Below the pieces are notes generated by a model. It was given only the letters and a program-made list of their open reading frames with translations. It made no database searches and had not been told where the DNA came from. Positions 28,169-35,453 of a stretch of 64,000 nt of DNA are shown here, piece after piece. The translations under genes were made by a program, and so were the position numbers. Each line of letters starts with the position of its first letter. The first letter of the stretch is position 1. The DNA is from Bacillota bacterium (lineage in GTDB: Bacteria > Bacillota_I > Bacilli_A > Acholeplasmatales > Acholeplasmataceae). The stretch is from assembly GCA_018817915.1 (NCBI GenBank), contig JAHISX010000023.1:35061-99060 (forward strand), given 5' to 3'.

Positions 28169-29239
28169 TTAATATAAAATGCCTTCACCTTGTGCCATTG
28201 TTTCCGACTTAATGTCGATGCTCCAGCCACAAGCTTGAACAGCTAATTTAACATTTTGTCCAAGTTTACCGATTGCAAGTGATAATTGATTGTCTGGAAC
28301 GATAGCAAGTGCGTTCTTTTCTTTAGGATTAACGCGCGTTACAGCAACAACTTCTGCAGGTTGTAGTGCATTTGCAATTAATTCCTTTTCATTGTCACTC
28401 CATCTAAACAAATCAATCTTCTCATCGCTGAGTGCTTTAACGATTTCGCGAATACGAGACCCACCTTCACCGACGCACGCTCCAATTGGATCAACTTTAG
28501 GATCATTTGATTTCACACCAATTTTAGAACGATCTCCTGGATCACGTGAAATACCCATGACTTCAATGATTCCATCTTTGATTTCTGGGATAAAACTTTC
28601 AAGTAAACGGATGATTAAACTAGGATGTGAACGACTAACAAACACTTTTGGCCACTTCGTCTTCATTTCAACATCTGAAACATAAACACGAACATAGTCA
28701 CCAATGTGAAAGTTATCTTTTGGTAAAGCTTCTTTTTTAGGAAGCAAGGTTGTTAAATCTTTACCAATATCTAAACGGAAGTGATCATCTGCTACATCAA
28801 TGACGCGTGCTGTAATCATTTCGTGTTCGTAAGCTTTAAAATGTTTGTATAAATTTTCTTTTTGCATATTGATTAGAGTTTCATTAAGTCTACTCTTAAA
28901 ATCACGGACAGCAAAATGACCAAAATCTTTTGGATCAATCTTTTGTTCTAAGATGTCGCCAACTTTAGAACGTGAATTGATTTCTTTTGCGTCTGCTAAT
29001 AAGATTTGAGTATAATTTTTATCAGCATCAATACTATATTCATCAACAACGAGATGTTGTTTATAAACAAGTATTTCATATTTTTCTTCCTTAATTTCAA
29101 CTCTGCATGAGCGTACATCATGTGCCTTTTTACATCCGGCAATCATGCCTTGTTCAAAAGCTTCAACGACTTGGTCATGAGTCAATTCTTTTTCTTCTGC
29201 TACCGCTTCAATATTTTTAAAAAACTCTTTACTGATCAT
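28169..29239 (-). CDS. nusA: Transcription termination/antitermination factor NusA
   Basis: Binds RNA polymerase and nascent RNA. 356 residues. N-terminal RNAP-binding domain about 1-130, S1 domain about 135-200 (G-D-Y-V-R-V-Y-V-S-D-V), then two KH domains with GACVGEGGSRI and LAIGKLGQNVKLA. There is no C-terminal acidic repeat region, as usual in Firmicutes. TTAGGAGGATAAC before the ATG. NusA also affects riboswitch terminators such as those before metK and the lysine transporter. Confidence 0.96.
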   Translation of the reverse strand: MISKEFFKNIEAVAEEKELTHDQVVEAFEQGMIAGCKKAHDVRSCRVEIKEEKYEILVYKQHLVVDEYSIDADKNYTQILLADAKEINSRSKVGDILEQKIDPKDFGHFAVRDFKSRLNETLINMQKENLYKHFKAYEHEMITARVIDVADDHFRLDIGKDLTTLLPKKEALPKDNFHIGDYVRVYVSDVEMKTKWPKVFVSRSHPSLIIRLLESFIPEIKDGIIEVMGISRDPGDRSKIGVKSNDPKVDPIGACVGEGGSRIREIVKALSDEKIDLFRWSDNEKELIANALQPAEVVAVTRVNPKEKNALAIVPDNQLSLAIGKLGQNVKLAVQACGWSIDIKSETMAQGEGILY

Positions 29240-29248
29240 GTTATCCTC

Positions 29249-29689
29249 CTAAAATTTGATGGCTGTACGCATTTTCTTTGCGTCATCAAATTTGATTTCG
29301 ATTTTTTTGAAACGACCTTTGTCGTTAATTTCTAATAATATTATATCACTTTCAAATGATATGAGTGTCCCAGTGCCTTTGTATTTAGGTGATTCTAAAT
29401 AAATGTATTTCCCTATTGCTTGAATTGTTTCTTCTTTGGTATTGAGTGGTCTTTCTGCACCTAAAGATGATAATTCTAAGAAATAATCTGGATCTATATC
29501 ATCATCTGTGAGTGTTTCTAAAAACTCTAGATGTATCTTTTCAAGTGTATCAATATCGATAGAATCTGTATCCAAAAGGATTTCAACAATCTTTTCACCA
29601 TATTCCTTTTTTGTACGAATACTGTAAACACAAAGATTGCTACGACTGATAATAGGTATTAATTTTTGTTTGATTTTTTCTAAATTCAT
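29249..29689 (-). CDS. rimP: Ribosome maturation factor RimP
   Basis: 146-residue 30S assembly factor, first gene of the nusA operon. N-terminal alpha/beta domain and C-terminal Sm-like domain; the block ..D-Y-F-L-E-L-S-S-L-G-A-E-R-P-L.. is the family hallmark (D-Y-x-L-E-V-S-S-P-G-x-x-R-P-L). The ATG at 29687-29689 follows GAGGTCAAA. A longer frame would run through a leader hairpin and is rejected. Confidence 0.93.
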   Translation of the reverse strand: MNLEKIKQKLIPIISRSNLCVYSIRTKKEYGEKIVEILLDTDSIDIDTLEKIHLEFLETLTDDDIDPDYFLELSSLGAERPLNTKEETIQAIGKYIYLESPKYKGTGTLISFESDIILLEINDKGRFKKIEIKFDDAKKMRTAIKF

Positions 29690-29705
29690 TTTGACCTCAA
29701 TAAAA

Positions 29706-29730
29706 TGAGTGGAAATCATCATCCCACTCA
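29706..29730 (-). promoter_or_regulatory. Leader hairpin before rimP
   Basis: TGAGTGG and CCACTCA form a 7-bp stem with an 11-nt loop, followed by TTTTATTGAGG on the minus strand. It lies between the promoter and the rimP ribosome site and looks like a weak attenuator or a processed 5' end. Confidence 0.45.
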
Positions 29731-29743
29731 GCATTAGGTCTAT

Positions 29744-29772
29744 AGTATAGCATTTTTTAATAAAGATTTCAA
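29744..29772 (-). promoter_or_regulatory. Promoter of the rimP-nusA-infB operon
   Basis: TTGAAA, 17-bp spacer, TATACT on the minus strand, ending about 55 bp before rimP. Confidence 0.8.
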
Positions 29773-29816
29773 TTTTTTTAAATGAAAATAGCTCTTTTTA
29801 ATGAATTAACAAATAA

Positions 29817-29835
29817 ATTGCGAATGATTTGCAAT
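29817..29835. promoter_or_regulatory. Zur/Fur-like operator, copy 1
   Basis: ATTGCGAATGATTTGCAAT: an imperfect palindrome with 9-bp arms (one mismatch). It overlaps the -35 hexamer of the znuA promoter and shares GCGAATGATTTGCAAT with copy 2. Confidence 0.78.
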
Positions 29836-29856
29836 AAGAAAATAATATGATATACT
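29829..29856 (+). promoter_or_regulatory. Promoter of the znuA operon
   Basis: TTGCAA, 16-bp spacer, TGA-TATACT (extended -10) on the plus strand, 36 bp before znuA. It is bracketed by the two operator palindromes. Confidence 0.8.
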
Positions 29857-29860
29857 GTAA

Positions 29861-29878
29861 ATGCGAATGATTTGCAAT
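29861..29878. promoter_or_regulatory. Zur/Fur-like operator, copy 2
   Basis: ATGCGAATGATTTGCAAT, same 16-bp core as copy 1, 44 bp downstream (four helical turns). It covers the predicted transcription start, so a bound repressor would block initiation. Confidence 0.78.
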
Positions 29879-29891
29879 AAGGAGACTAACA

Positions 29892-30824
29892 ATGAAAAGA
29901 ATTTTATACCTTGTGTTTTTACTATTCTCACTATTTATCTTGACTTCATGTAAAGAAGTTGTATACACTGATATTGTAACCACGATGTTTCCCGGTTACG
30001 ATTTTGCTAGCCATATTGTAGGTGATAAAATGACAGTAAGTCAAATTATACCTCCTGGTGCTGAAGTTCATGAATATGAAGCAACCAGTCAAGATATAGT
30101 ATCAATCAAAGAGTCTAAACTGTTTATTTTTACCAGTCAGGACATCGATACTTGGATTGAATCTCCAGATACAATTGGTGGAACAGATACGATTGTTATG
30201 GATTTATCACAAAATTACACGCATGTTGAATTCCCATACCCTACTCAATTTACTGAAGATGAAATTCAGGCAAATACAATCCACTTTTGGACAGATCCAG
30301 CAAATACTGTTCAATTGATTCAAGCCATTTTAGAAAATATAGTTCTTATTGACCCAGATAATGAAACATACTATCGTCAAAATGCAGAAAATTACATTAC
30401 AGAGATCAACAATTTGAGTCAACAAATATTTGATTTTTTCACTACGGATACCTATTTAGGTTCAACCATCTATTTTGCTGGCCATAATGCATTCGGATCT
30501 TTTGCAGCAAGATATGGATTACGTGTTGTTCCACTATTTCAGGAATTTAAGCCTGATGCAGATTTGACTTCTAATGAACTCATCACATTTACGAATGAAG
30601 TAAAAGCTGCTGGTACACATTATTTATTTATTGAGGATTTAGAACTTCCTAAGGCAGCTGATACGATTAAAGCTCAACTCTTATTAGAAAACTATGATTT
30701 AACTTTATTAAAGCTTTATGCATTTGAAAACATATCAAAAACAGACTTTGAAGGGAATGTGACTTATCTTGATTTGCTTGGAAGAAATTTTAGCCAATTG
30801 CAAATTGCTCTAGTCACTATATAA
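29892..30824 (+). CDS. znuA: Zinc/metal ABC transporter solute-binding lipoprotein (ZnuA-like)
   Basis: Cluster A-I metal-binding receptor anchored outside the membrane. 310 residues. The N-terminal signal peptide ends in lipobox LTSC. Expected metal-site pieces are present: HEYEATSQD (first His), HFWTDPAN (second His), GHNAFGSFAARYGL (third His), and a late acidic residue. The His-rich loop common in zinc receptors is absent, so manganese cannot be excluded from the protein alone. Regulation by a Zur-like box and linkage to a Fur-family gene favour zinc. AAGGAG precedes the ATG. Confidence 0.88.
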   Translation: MKRILYLVFLLFSLFILTSCKEVVYTDIVTTMFPGYDFASHIVGDKMTVSQIIPPGAEVHEYEATSQDIVSIKESKLFIFTSQDIDTWIESPDTIGGTDTIVMDLSQNYTHVEFPYPTQFTEDEIQANTIHFWTDPANTVQLIQAILENIVLIDPDNETYYRQNAENYITEINNLSQQIFDFFTTDTYLGSTIYFAGHNAFGSFAARYGLRVVPLFQEFKPDADLTSNELITFTNEVKAAGTHYLFIEDLELPKAADTIKAQLLLENYDLTLLKLYAFENISKTDFEGNVTYLDLLGRNFSQLQIALVTI

Positions 30825-30826
30825 CT

Positions 30827-31498
30827 ATGATTGATTATGAGAACGTCTCCGTATCATTTGGAAAATTTAATGTTTTACATGATATTAACTTCCATGTTAA
30901 TCAAGGTGATTTTCTTCATATCATTGGACCAAACGGCAGTGGAAAGACAACATTGGTCAAATTACTTGTTGGTTTAATCAAACCTACATCAGGAAATATC
31001 GTAGTCAAAGATGGTATCCACATGGGATATTTACCCCAAAAATTAAATACAAAAACGAATTTTCCCATGACGGTTCAAGAAGTCATTTATAGTGGTTTTC
31101 AAAAACAAAAGCTTATTCCATCAAAAGAAGATTTAAAATTAATTAACGACTGGCTTGATCAAATGGAGATTCCGCAACTCATGAATTCAAGTATGGCATA
31201 CTTATCTGGCGGTCAGCAACAAAGAGTCTTTTTAGTTAGAGCACTCATTTCAAATCCTGATTTATTGATTTTAGATGAGCCGACTTCTGCATTAGACCCA
31301 TCTTTTAGAGAAAAATTTTATCAATTGCTATATCGTTTACAGCAGGAGCAAAAAATGACAATCATCCATGTTACCCATGATTTGACTGATGCCGTTAAAG
31401 ATGACTGCATGACGATGTATGTTGACCAAACGATTAAGTTCTTTGGAACATATAAGTCATATCAAGAATTTGAGCATAGGGGGCATCATCATGTTTGA
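30827..31498 (+). CDS. znuC: Metal ABC transporter ATP-binding protein (ZnuC-like)
   Basis: 223-residue ABC ATPase. Walker A GPNGSGKTT, Q-loop in GYLPQKLN, signature LSGGQQQR, Walker [13 protein letters not shown], switch His in HVTHD. It starts 2 nt after znuA and ends in a four-residue H-H-H-V tail whose codons overlap the start of the permease gene. Energises import through ZnuB. Confidence 0.93.
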   Translation: MIDYENVSVSFGKFNVLHDINFHVNQGDFLHIIGPNGSGKTTLVKLLVGLIKPTSGNIVVKDGIHMGYLPQKLNTKTNFPMTVQEVIYSGFQKQKLIPSKEDLKLINDWLDQMEIPQLMNSSMAYLSGGQQQRVFLVRALISNPDLLILDEPTSALDPSFREKFYQLLYRLQQEQKMTIIHVTHDLTDAVKDDCMTMYVDQTIKFFGTYKSYQEFEHRGHHHV

Positions 31499-32297
31499 TT
31501 TTCTCCAGTATGGTTTTATTCAACAAGCATTTGTTATAGGCTTAGCACTTGCATTATCTGCTTCTTTACTCAGCCCATTCTTAGTTTTAAATCATCAAGC
31601 AATGATTGCTGATGGACTTGCACATGTCAGTTTTGCTGGCATCATATTAGGTATAATCTTTTCGGGTGAACCTCTATATATTGCAATTCCATTTGTCATT
31701 GCAGCATCACTTCTGATCAAATACATTTCCACGAAAAAGACGATTAATGGAGATGCAGCAATTGGACTGGTCTCATCATTATCGTTTGCTATTGGTTTAA
31801 TTTTAATTAAAAAAGGTCAAGGGTTTAACATTTCGATTGAAAGTTTGCTGGTTGGTAATATGTTTACAGCAACTCAAACAGAACTCATTTTATCGATTTC
31901 AATCACAGTAATGATTGCTTTATTCATTTTATTTTTCTATCGTCCACTGTTAATGATGACTTATGATGAGAATTATGCAAAGTTTTCAAAAATCAAAACA
32001 GCGCTTTTAGGTTATATCTTAGCAGGACTAACAGCATTCTTCATTGTAATAGGAGTTAGAACGATAGGGACATTGCTTATTTCAGCACTTGTTATCTTTC
32101 CATCTGTTATATCTAGTCAGCTTACAAAGAGCTTTAAAGATACATTATGGTTGGGTATAGGTGCCTCATTCATCATCGTCATTCTTGGTGTATTTATTGC
32201 TCACCCTCTAGAAATTCCAGTTGGATCTACTATTGTTGTTATTTATTCTTTCTTGCTACTTATCCTACTTTTGACAAAATCTATATTAAGGAGATAA
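31491..32297 (+). CDS. znuB: Metal ABC transporter permease (ZnuB-like)
   Basis: 268-residue membrane protein of the ABC-3 family with about eight or nine TM helices. The G-L-A-H-V-S-F-A-G block near residue 40 and the ..R-T-I-G-T-L-L-I-S-A-L-V-I-F-P.. segment are family hallmarks. The ATG at 31491-31493 overlaps the znuC end by 8 nt, with AGGGGG upstream. A longer in-frame extension lies inside znuC and has no ribosome site. Confidence 0.92.
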   Translation: MFDFLQYGFIQQAFVIGLALALSASLLSPFLVLNHQAMIADGLAHVSFAGIILGIIFSGEPLYIAIPFVIAASLLIKYISTKKTINGDAAIGLVSSLSFAIGLILIKKGQGFNISIESLLVGNMFTATQTELILSISITVMIALFILFFYRPLLMMTYDENYAKFSKIKTALLGYILAGLTAFFIVIGVRTIGTLLISALVIFPSVISSQLTKSFKDTLWLGIGASFIIVILGVFIAHPLEIPVGSTIVVIYSFLLLILLLTKSILRR

Positions 32298-32301
32298 AAA
32301 T

Positions 32302-32682
32302 ATGAGAATGACTAGCCAAAGAAAATCAATTCTAAATTTGCTTTCAAAGACTTCACAACCTAAAAGTGCAGAAATGATTTTTGATGAAATACCAAATCAT
32401 ACCATGAATTTGTCGACAGTCTATCGCACATTAGATACGTTCTTTGAACAAGGCATCATTTCTAAAAGTACGATGCACAACACTTCTTATTATTATATCA
32501 ATAAAAAAGACCATCATCATTATATGATTTGTCTAGATTGCCAAAAAATGTATGAGATGGATTGCCATTTAGATGTCTTTGCAGATCAAGTAGCAAAAGA
32601 ACATCACTTTACGATTACACATCATGATATGACGGTTTATGGGTATTGTGAGAGTTGTCAGCAAAAACATATAGAAAAATAG
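32302..32682 (+). CDS. Fur-family metal-responsive repressor (probably Zur)
   Basis: 126 residues. N-terminal winged helix with the recognition region N-L-S-T-V-Y-R-T-L-D. The C-terminal dimer domain has a His cluster DHHHYMICLDC and a second pair CESC, giving the four-Cys structural zinc site of Fur/Zur/PerR. It is the last gene of the znu operon, 4 nt after znuB, so it is probably autoregulated through the palindromes at 29817-29878. Zur is favoured by its targets. PerR or Mn-sensing Fur cannot be excluded by sequence alone. Confidence 0.85.
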   Translation: MRMTSQRKSILNLLSKTSQPKSAEMIFDEIPNHTMNLSTVYRTLDTFFEQGIISKSTMHNTSYYYINKKDHHHYMICLDCQKMYEMDCHLDVFADQVAKEHHFTITHHDMTVYGYCESCQQKHIEK

Positions 32683-32709
32683 AGCCGATACAATGCATCA
32701 GCTCTTTTT
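32681..32709. terminator. Bidirectional terminator between znu operon and aldo/keto reductase
   Basis: GAGCCGAT..ATCAGCTC stem with T runs on both strands (CTTTTTATTT plus, CTATTTTTC minus), between converging genes. Confidence 0.75.
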
Positions 32710-32711
32710 AT

Positions 32712-33539
32712 TTACCATTTTCTTGGATCATCATTGATTGAATCAAGATATATCATATCTTTTGCATCAATTTCAAAATCGACTGCTGCATTTTCAATAA
32801 TTCTTGATTCATGTGTTGATTTAGGTAGTGGTGCAACATCTTTTTGAATACAATAACGAATACAGATCTGAGCAGGAGTTACATCATATTTTTTTGCCAT
32901 ATCTTGAATATCGTTATTCTTCAATAAATGACCAATCGCTAATGGTGAATATGCTTCTACTAAAATGTTCTTAGCTTTGCAATAATCGTCAGTTTCTTTT
33001 TCATTATGACCAATAAAATAACCAATTTGATTGACATGAGGAACGATCGCACAATGTTCGAGAATATTATCTAAATCTTTTGTATTAAAATTAGATACTC
33101 CAATCGCACGAACTCTGCCATCATTATAAAGCTTTTCTAAAGCTTTGAATGCAAGGACATTTCCTTTACTGCAATCCTTACCAATTTCATTCCATGGCCA
33201 TGGCGCATGAATTAAATAGAGATCTAAATAACCTATATCCAATGCTTCCATCGTTTTTTCAAATGCTTCAAGTGCACCTGCATAAGTTTTAATGTGTGAT
33301 TGAAGTTTGGAAGTCACAAATATTTCTTCTCTTGGAATGCCTGAATCTTTAATTGCTTTACCAACGCTTTCCTCATTTTGATATGCAGCAGCAGTATCAA
33401 TGTGACGATACCCATTTTTAAGAGCTAGAGCCACGGATTGATATGCAACATCACCATTAGGAACCTGCCATGTTCCAAACCCAATTTTAGGGATTTTTAC
33501 ACCATTACTTAAGGTGTATGTTTGTATTAATGTTTTCAT
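32712..33539 (-). CDS. Aldo/keto reductase (AKR5-like)
   Basis: 275-residue NADPH-dependent TIM-barrel reductase. Motifs: GFGTWQV, DTAAAYQNEESVG (catalytic Asp and Tyr), VTSKLQ (catalytic Lys), LYLIHAPWP (catalytic His), and GVSNFN. Closest in pattern to 2,5-diketo-gluconate reductase/YvgN types, which reduce small aldehydes such as methylglyoxal. The substrate is not fixed by sequence. Monocistronic, with an extended -10 upstream. Confidence 0.92.
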   Translation of the reverse strand: MKTLIQTYTLSNGVKIPKIGFGTWQVPNGDVAYQSVALALKNGYRHIDTAAAYQNEESVGKAIKDSGIPREEIFVTSKLQSHIKTYAGALEAFEKTMEALDIGYLDLYLIHAPWPWNEIGKDCSKGNVLAFKALEKLYNDGRVRAIGVSNFNTKDLDNILEHCAIVPHVNQIGYFIGHNEKETDDYCKAKNILVEAYSPLAIGHLLKNNDIQDMAKKYDVTPAQICIRYCIQKDVAPLPKSTHESRIIENAAVDFEIDAKDMIYLDSINDDPRKW

Positions 33540-33564
33540 ATATTTAGCCTTCTTTCCTAAACTA

Positions 33565-33570
33565 ATTATA
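33565..33570 (-). promoter_or_regulatory. Extended -10 promoter of the aldo/keto reductase
   Basis: Minus strand TGG-TATAAT, about 26 bp before the start codon; -35 is poor. Confidence 0.55.
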
Positions 33571-33607
33571 CCACGCTCAAGTTACTGATTCCTTAATAAC
33601 ACATTTC

Positions 33608-33633
33608 AAAAAAAAAGAATGCCTCAGCATTCT
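33608..33633 (-). terminator. Terminator after the 132-residue membrane protein
   Basis: AGAATGC-TGAG-GCATTCT stem followed by nine T on the minus strand. The gene's TAG stop overlaps the stem base. Confidence 0.85.
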
Positions 33634-34030
33634 ATTTAATTTTCAATATTTTATATAATGTAAAACCACCATAAAGTGCAATAAGCATCAAGATTGAACC
33701 CGTTGCTATATTCAGTAAATCAAGGTAACTATCTTTAATTACTTGAACACTTGATAAAATCATTTGCAAAATATAGAAGAAAAAGTATCCATATAGCAAA
33801 TAACGTAACATTGACATTTCTTTAGGTGTTACTACAGATATCCGTGTATCTGGTCTTTTATAGATAATAAATCCTAAAACACCACCGACAACAAGCAACG
33901 AGATAATCACGTAGGTAAGCCATGGCATTGTTTCACTTAAATAATGAGTAAGGATAACATTTGCTCCTATAAGGAAAAAGACACCAAATAACATCAGTTG
34001 AACAACTAAACTCTTACGATATACATTCAT
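33632..34030 (-). CDS. Four-TM membrane protein of unknown function
   Basis: 132 residues, almost all hydrophobic, with four TM helices (about 10-29, 36-54, 78-97 and 105-127) and short basic loops (K-R-P-D-T-R). I do not recognise the family. It is a single-gene unit with a strong terminator, divergent from coaD about 70 bp away. TTTGGAGGAG-like purines (AAAGGAGAT) precede the ATG. Confidence 0.75.
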   Translation of the reverse strand: MNVYRKSLVVQLMLFGVFFLIGANVILTHYLSETMPWLTYVIISLLVVGGVLGFIIYKRPDTRISVVTPKEMSMLRYLLYGYFFFYILQMILSSVQVIKDSYLDLLNIATGSILMLIALYGGFTLYKILKIK

Positions 34031-34098
34031 TTTTTAAATCTCCTTTGTTAATATTTTTTATTTTTAATGATATACTAATAATGAAATGAGGTAATTAT

Positions 34099-34587
34099 AT
34101 GAATAAGGCTGTTTATCCAGGAACATTTGATCCTCTTACGATTGGACATTTAGATATTATTAAACGCGCAGCTCGCTTTGTTGATGAGCTTCATGTTGTT
34201 GTTGCTGACAACTACAAGAAAGTTCCTACGTTTACTACTGAAGAAAGAATGGATATGATTAAACGTGTGACTTTGGATGTCGAAAATATCGTGATTTCTT
34301 CTACAGAAGATTTAGTTGTAAGATATGCACAAAAACATGATATTACCTTGATGATTCGAGGATTAAGAAATATTCCGGACTATGAAAACGAATATGCTTT
34401 GTATCAATTTAATCGTAATTTAAATCGTAATATTGAAACCATCATCTTATTTCCTTCTTCAAGAAATCACTTTGTTTCTTCATCAGCAATCAAGGAACTT
34501 ATTGTTCATCATGCTGATATTTCGCCTTATGTTCCAAAAGAAATCATTAAGGATGTTCAAGATAAATTAAGACCTAAATTAGATTAA
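34099..34587 (+). CDS. coaD: Phosphopantetheine adenylyltransferase
   Basis: Penultimate step of coenzyme A synthesis: phosphopantetheine plus ATP gives dephospho-CoA. 162 residues, normal length. N-terminal YPGTFDPLTIGHLDII with the nucleotide-binding T/HxGH motif, central RGLRNIPDYENE, and C-terminal FVSSSAIKEL. GAGG lies 9 bases before the ATG and an extended -10 (TGATATACT) upstream. Its 3' end overlaps the converging HAD gene by 14 bp. Confidence 0.95.
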   Translation: MNKAVYPGTFDPLTIGHLDIIKRAARFVDELHVVVADNYKKVPTFTTEERMDMIKRVTLDVENIVISSTEDLVVRYAQKHDITLMIRGLRNIPDYENEYALYQFNRNLNRNIETIILFPSSRNHFVSSSAIKELIVHHADISPYVPKEIIKDVQDKLRPKLD

Positions 34588-35350
34588 TAGATTTGAAGAA
34601 ATCATAAAGTTGATCTTCTTTAATATGAGGAGCCATATGTTTGGCTTTTTCTTTTAGTTCATCAAATCGTGTATTGCTCATCGCAATCCCAATATCAGCC
34701 ATCTCAATCATTTTAACATCGTTTGCTCCATCACCGACACAAATTAAGCGAAAGTCGGATTCATGTTCAACTGCTTTTTTAATACCAATTGCTTTATTGA
34801 TACATGGATAAATAAAATCCGCACCACCTTTATGCCAAGGATAGACTTGAAATTTAGGCATCTTGCTTGCAATCTCTAGGATTTCTACTTCATGGTCAGC
34901 AAATAACCACAATTGATACACTTTTTGATGCAAGTAGAATTCATTGTCAATTCTAGGTGTGATACCACGTAGTGCTTTCATACCCTTTTCTACTCTATCA
35001 TCTGAATAATTAACAGCTTCGTCATCTAGTCCAACCATACCAAGATTAAAATGATGGTCATTTGCTATTTTAAGTGCTTCAATGATATCAGTTTCTAAAA
35101 TAGGATGGTCATAGATGATTTCATCATTTTTAAAAATGATAGAACCGTTCAGTAGGACTCTATACTTAAAAAAGGATAAGACATCTTGAACCACATCAAG
35201 TTTCTTATTCCCTCTACCTGTAGCAAGCCCCAAAATGACATTCTCTTTTTTAGAGAGTTCCATTAATAATTTCTTTGTTTGGTCAGGAATTTTACCAAGG
35301 GCATTGTTATAAATTGTATTATCTACATCAAAAAATATGATTGTTTTCAT
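34574..35350 (-). CDS. Cof-type HAD phosphatase
   Basis: 258-residue HAD hydrolase with a type IIB cap. Motif I FFDVDNT with both Asp, motif II in L-L-N-G-S, conserved Lys before motif IV, and GDGANDVKM as motif IV. Such enzymes remove phosphate from sugar phosphates, FMN or PLP; the substrate is unknown. The ATG at 35348-35350 follows GAGGTCTTGT. A TTG four codons upstream lies within that site and is rejected. Confidence 0.9.
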   Translation of the reverse strand: MKTIIFFDVDNTIYNNALGKIPDQTKKLLMELSKKENVILGLATGRGNKKLDVVQDVLSFFKYRVLLNGSIIFKNDEIIYDHPILETDIIEALKIANDHHFNLGMVGLDDEAVNYSDDRVEKGMKALRGITPRIDNEFYLHQKVYQLWLFADHEVEILEIASKMPKFQVYPWHKGGADFIYPCINKAIGIKKAVEHESDFRLICVGDGANDVKMIEMADIGIAMSNTRFDELKEKAKHMAPHIKEDQLYDFFKSINLI

Positions 35351-35453
35351 ACAAGACCTCAAAAATATTATAGCATATTAAGTAATGTACTACCATTTTA
35401 TCGATTTTTATTATACAATAAGAATGTAATATTCGCTGCTGGAGGATTTAAAT

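Noticed and set aside
28290..28685. 131-codon open frame on the plus strand over nusA
   Set aside because: It lies wholly inside nusA in antisense, lacks a ribosome site, and its product is Ser/Ile-rich low-quality sequence; a shadow of nusA codons.
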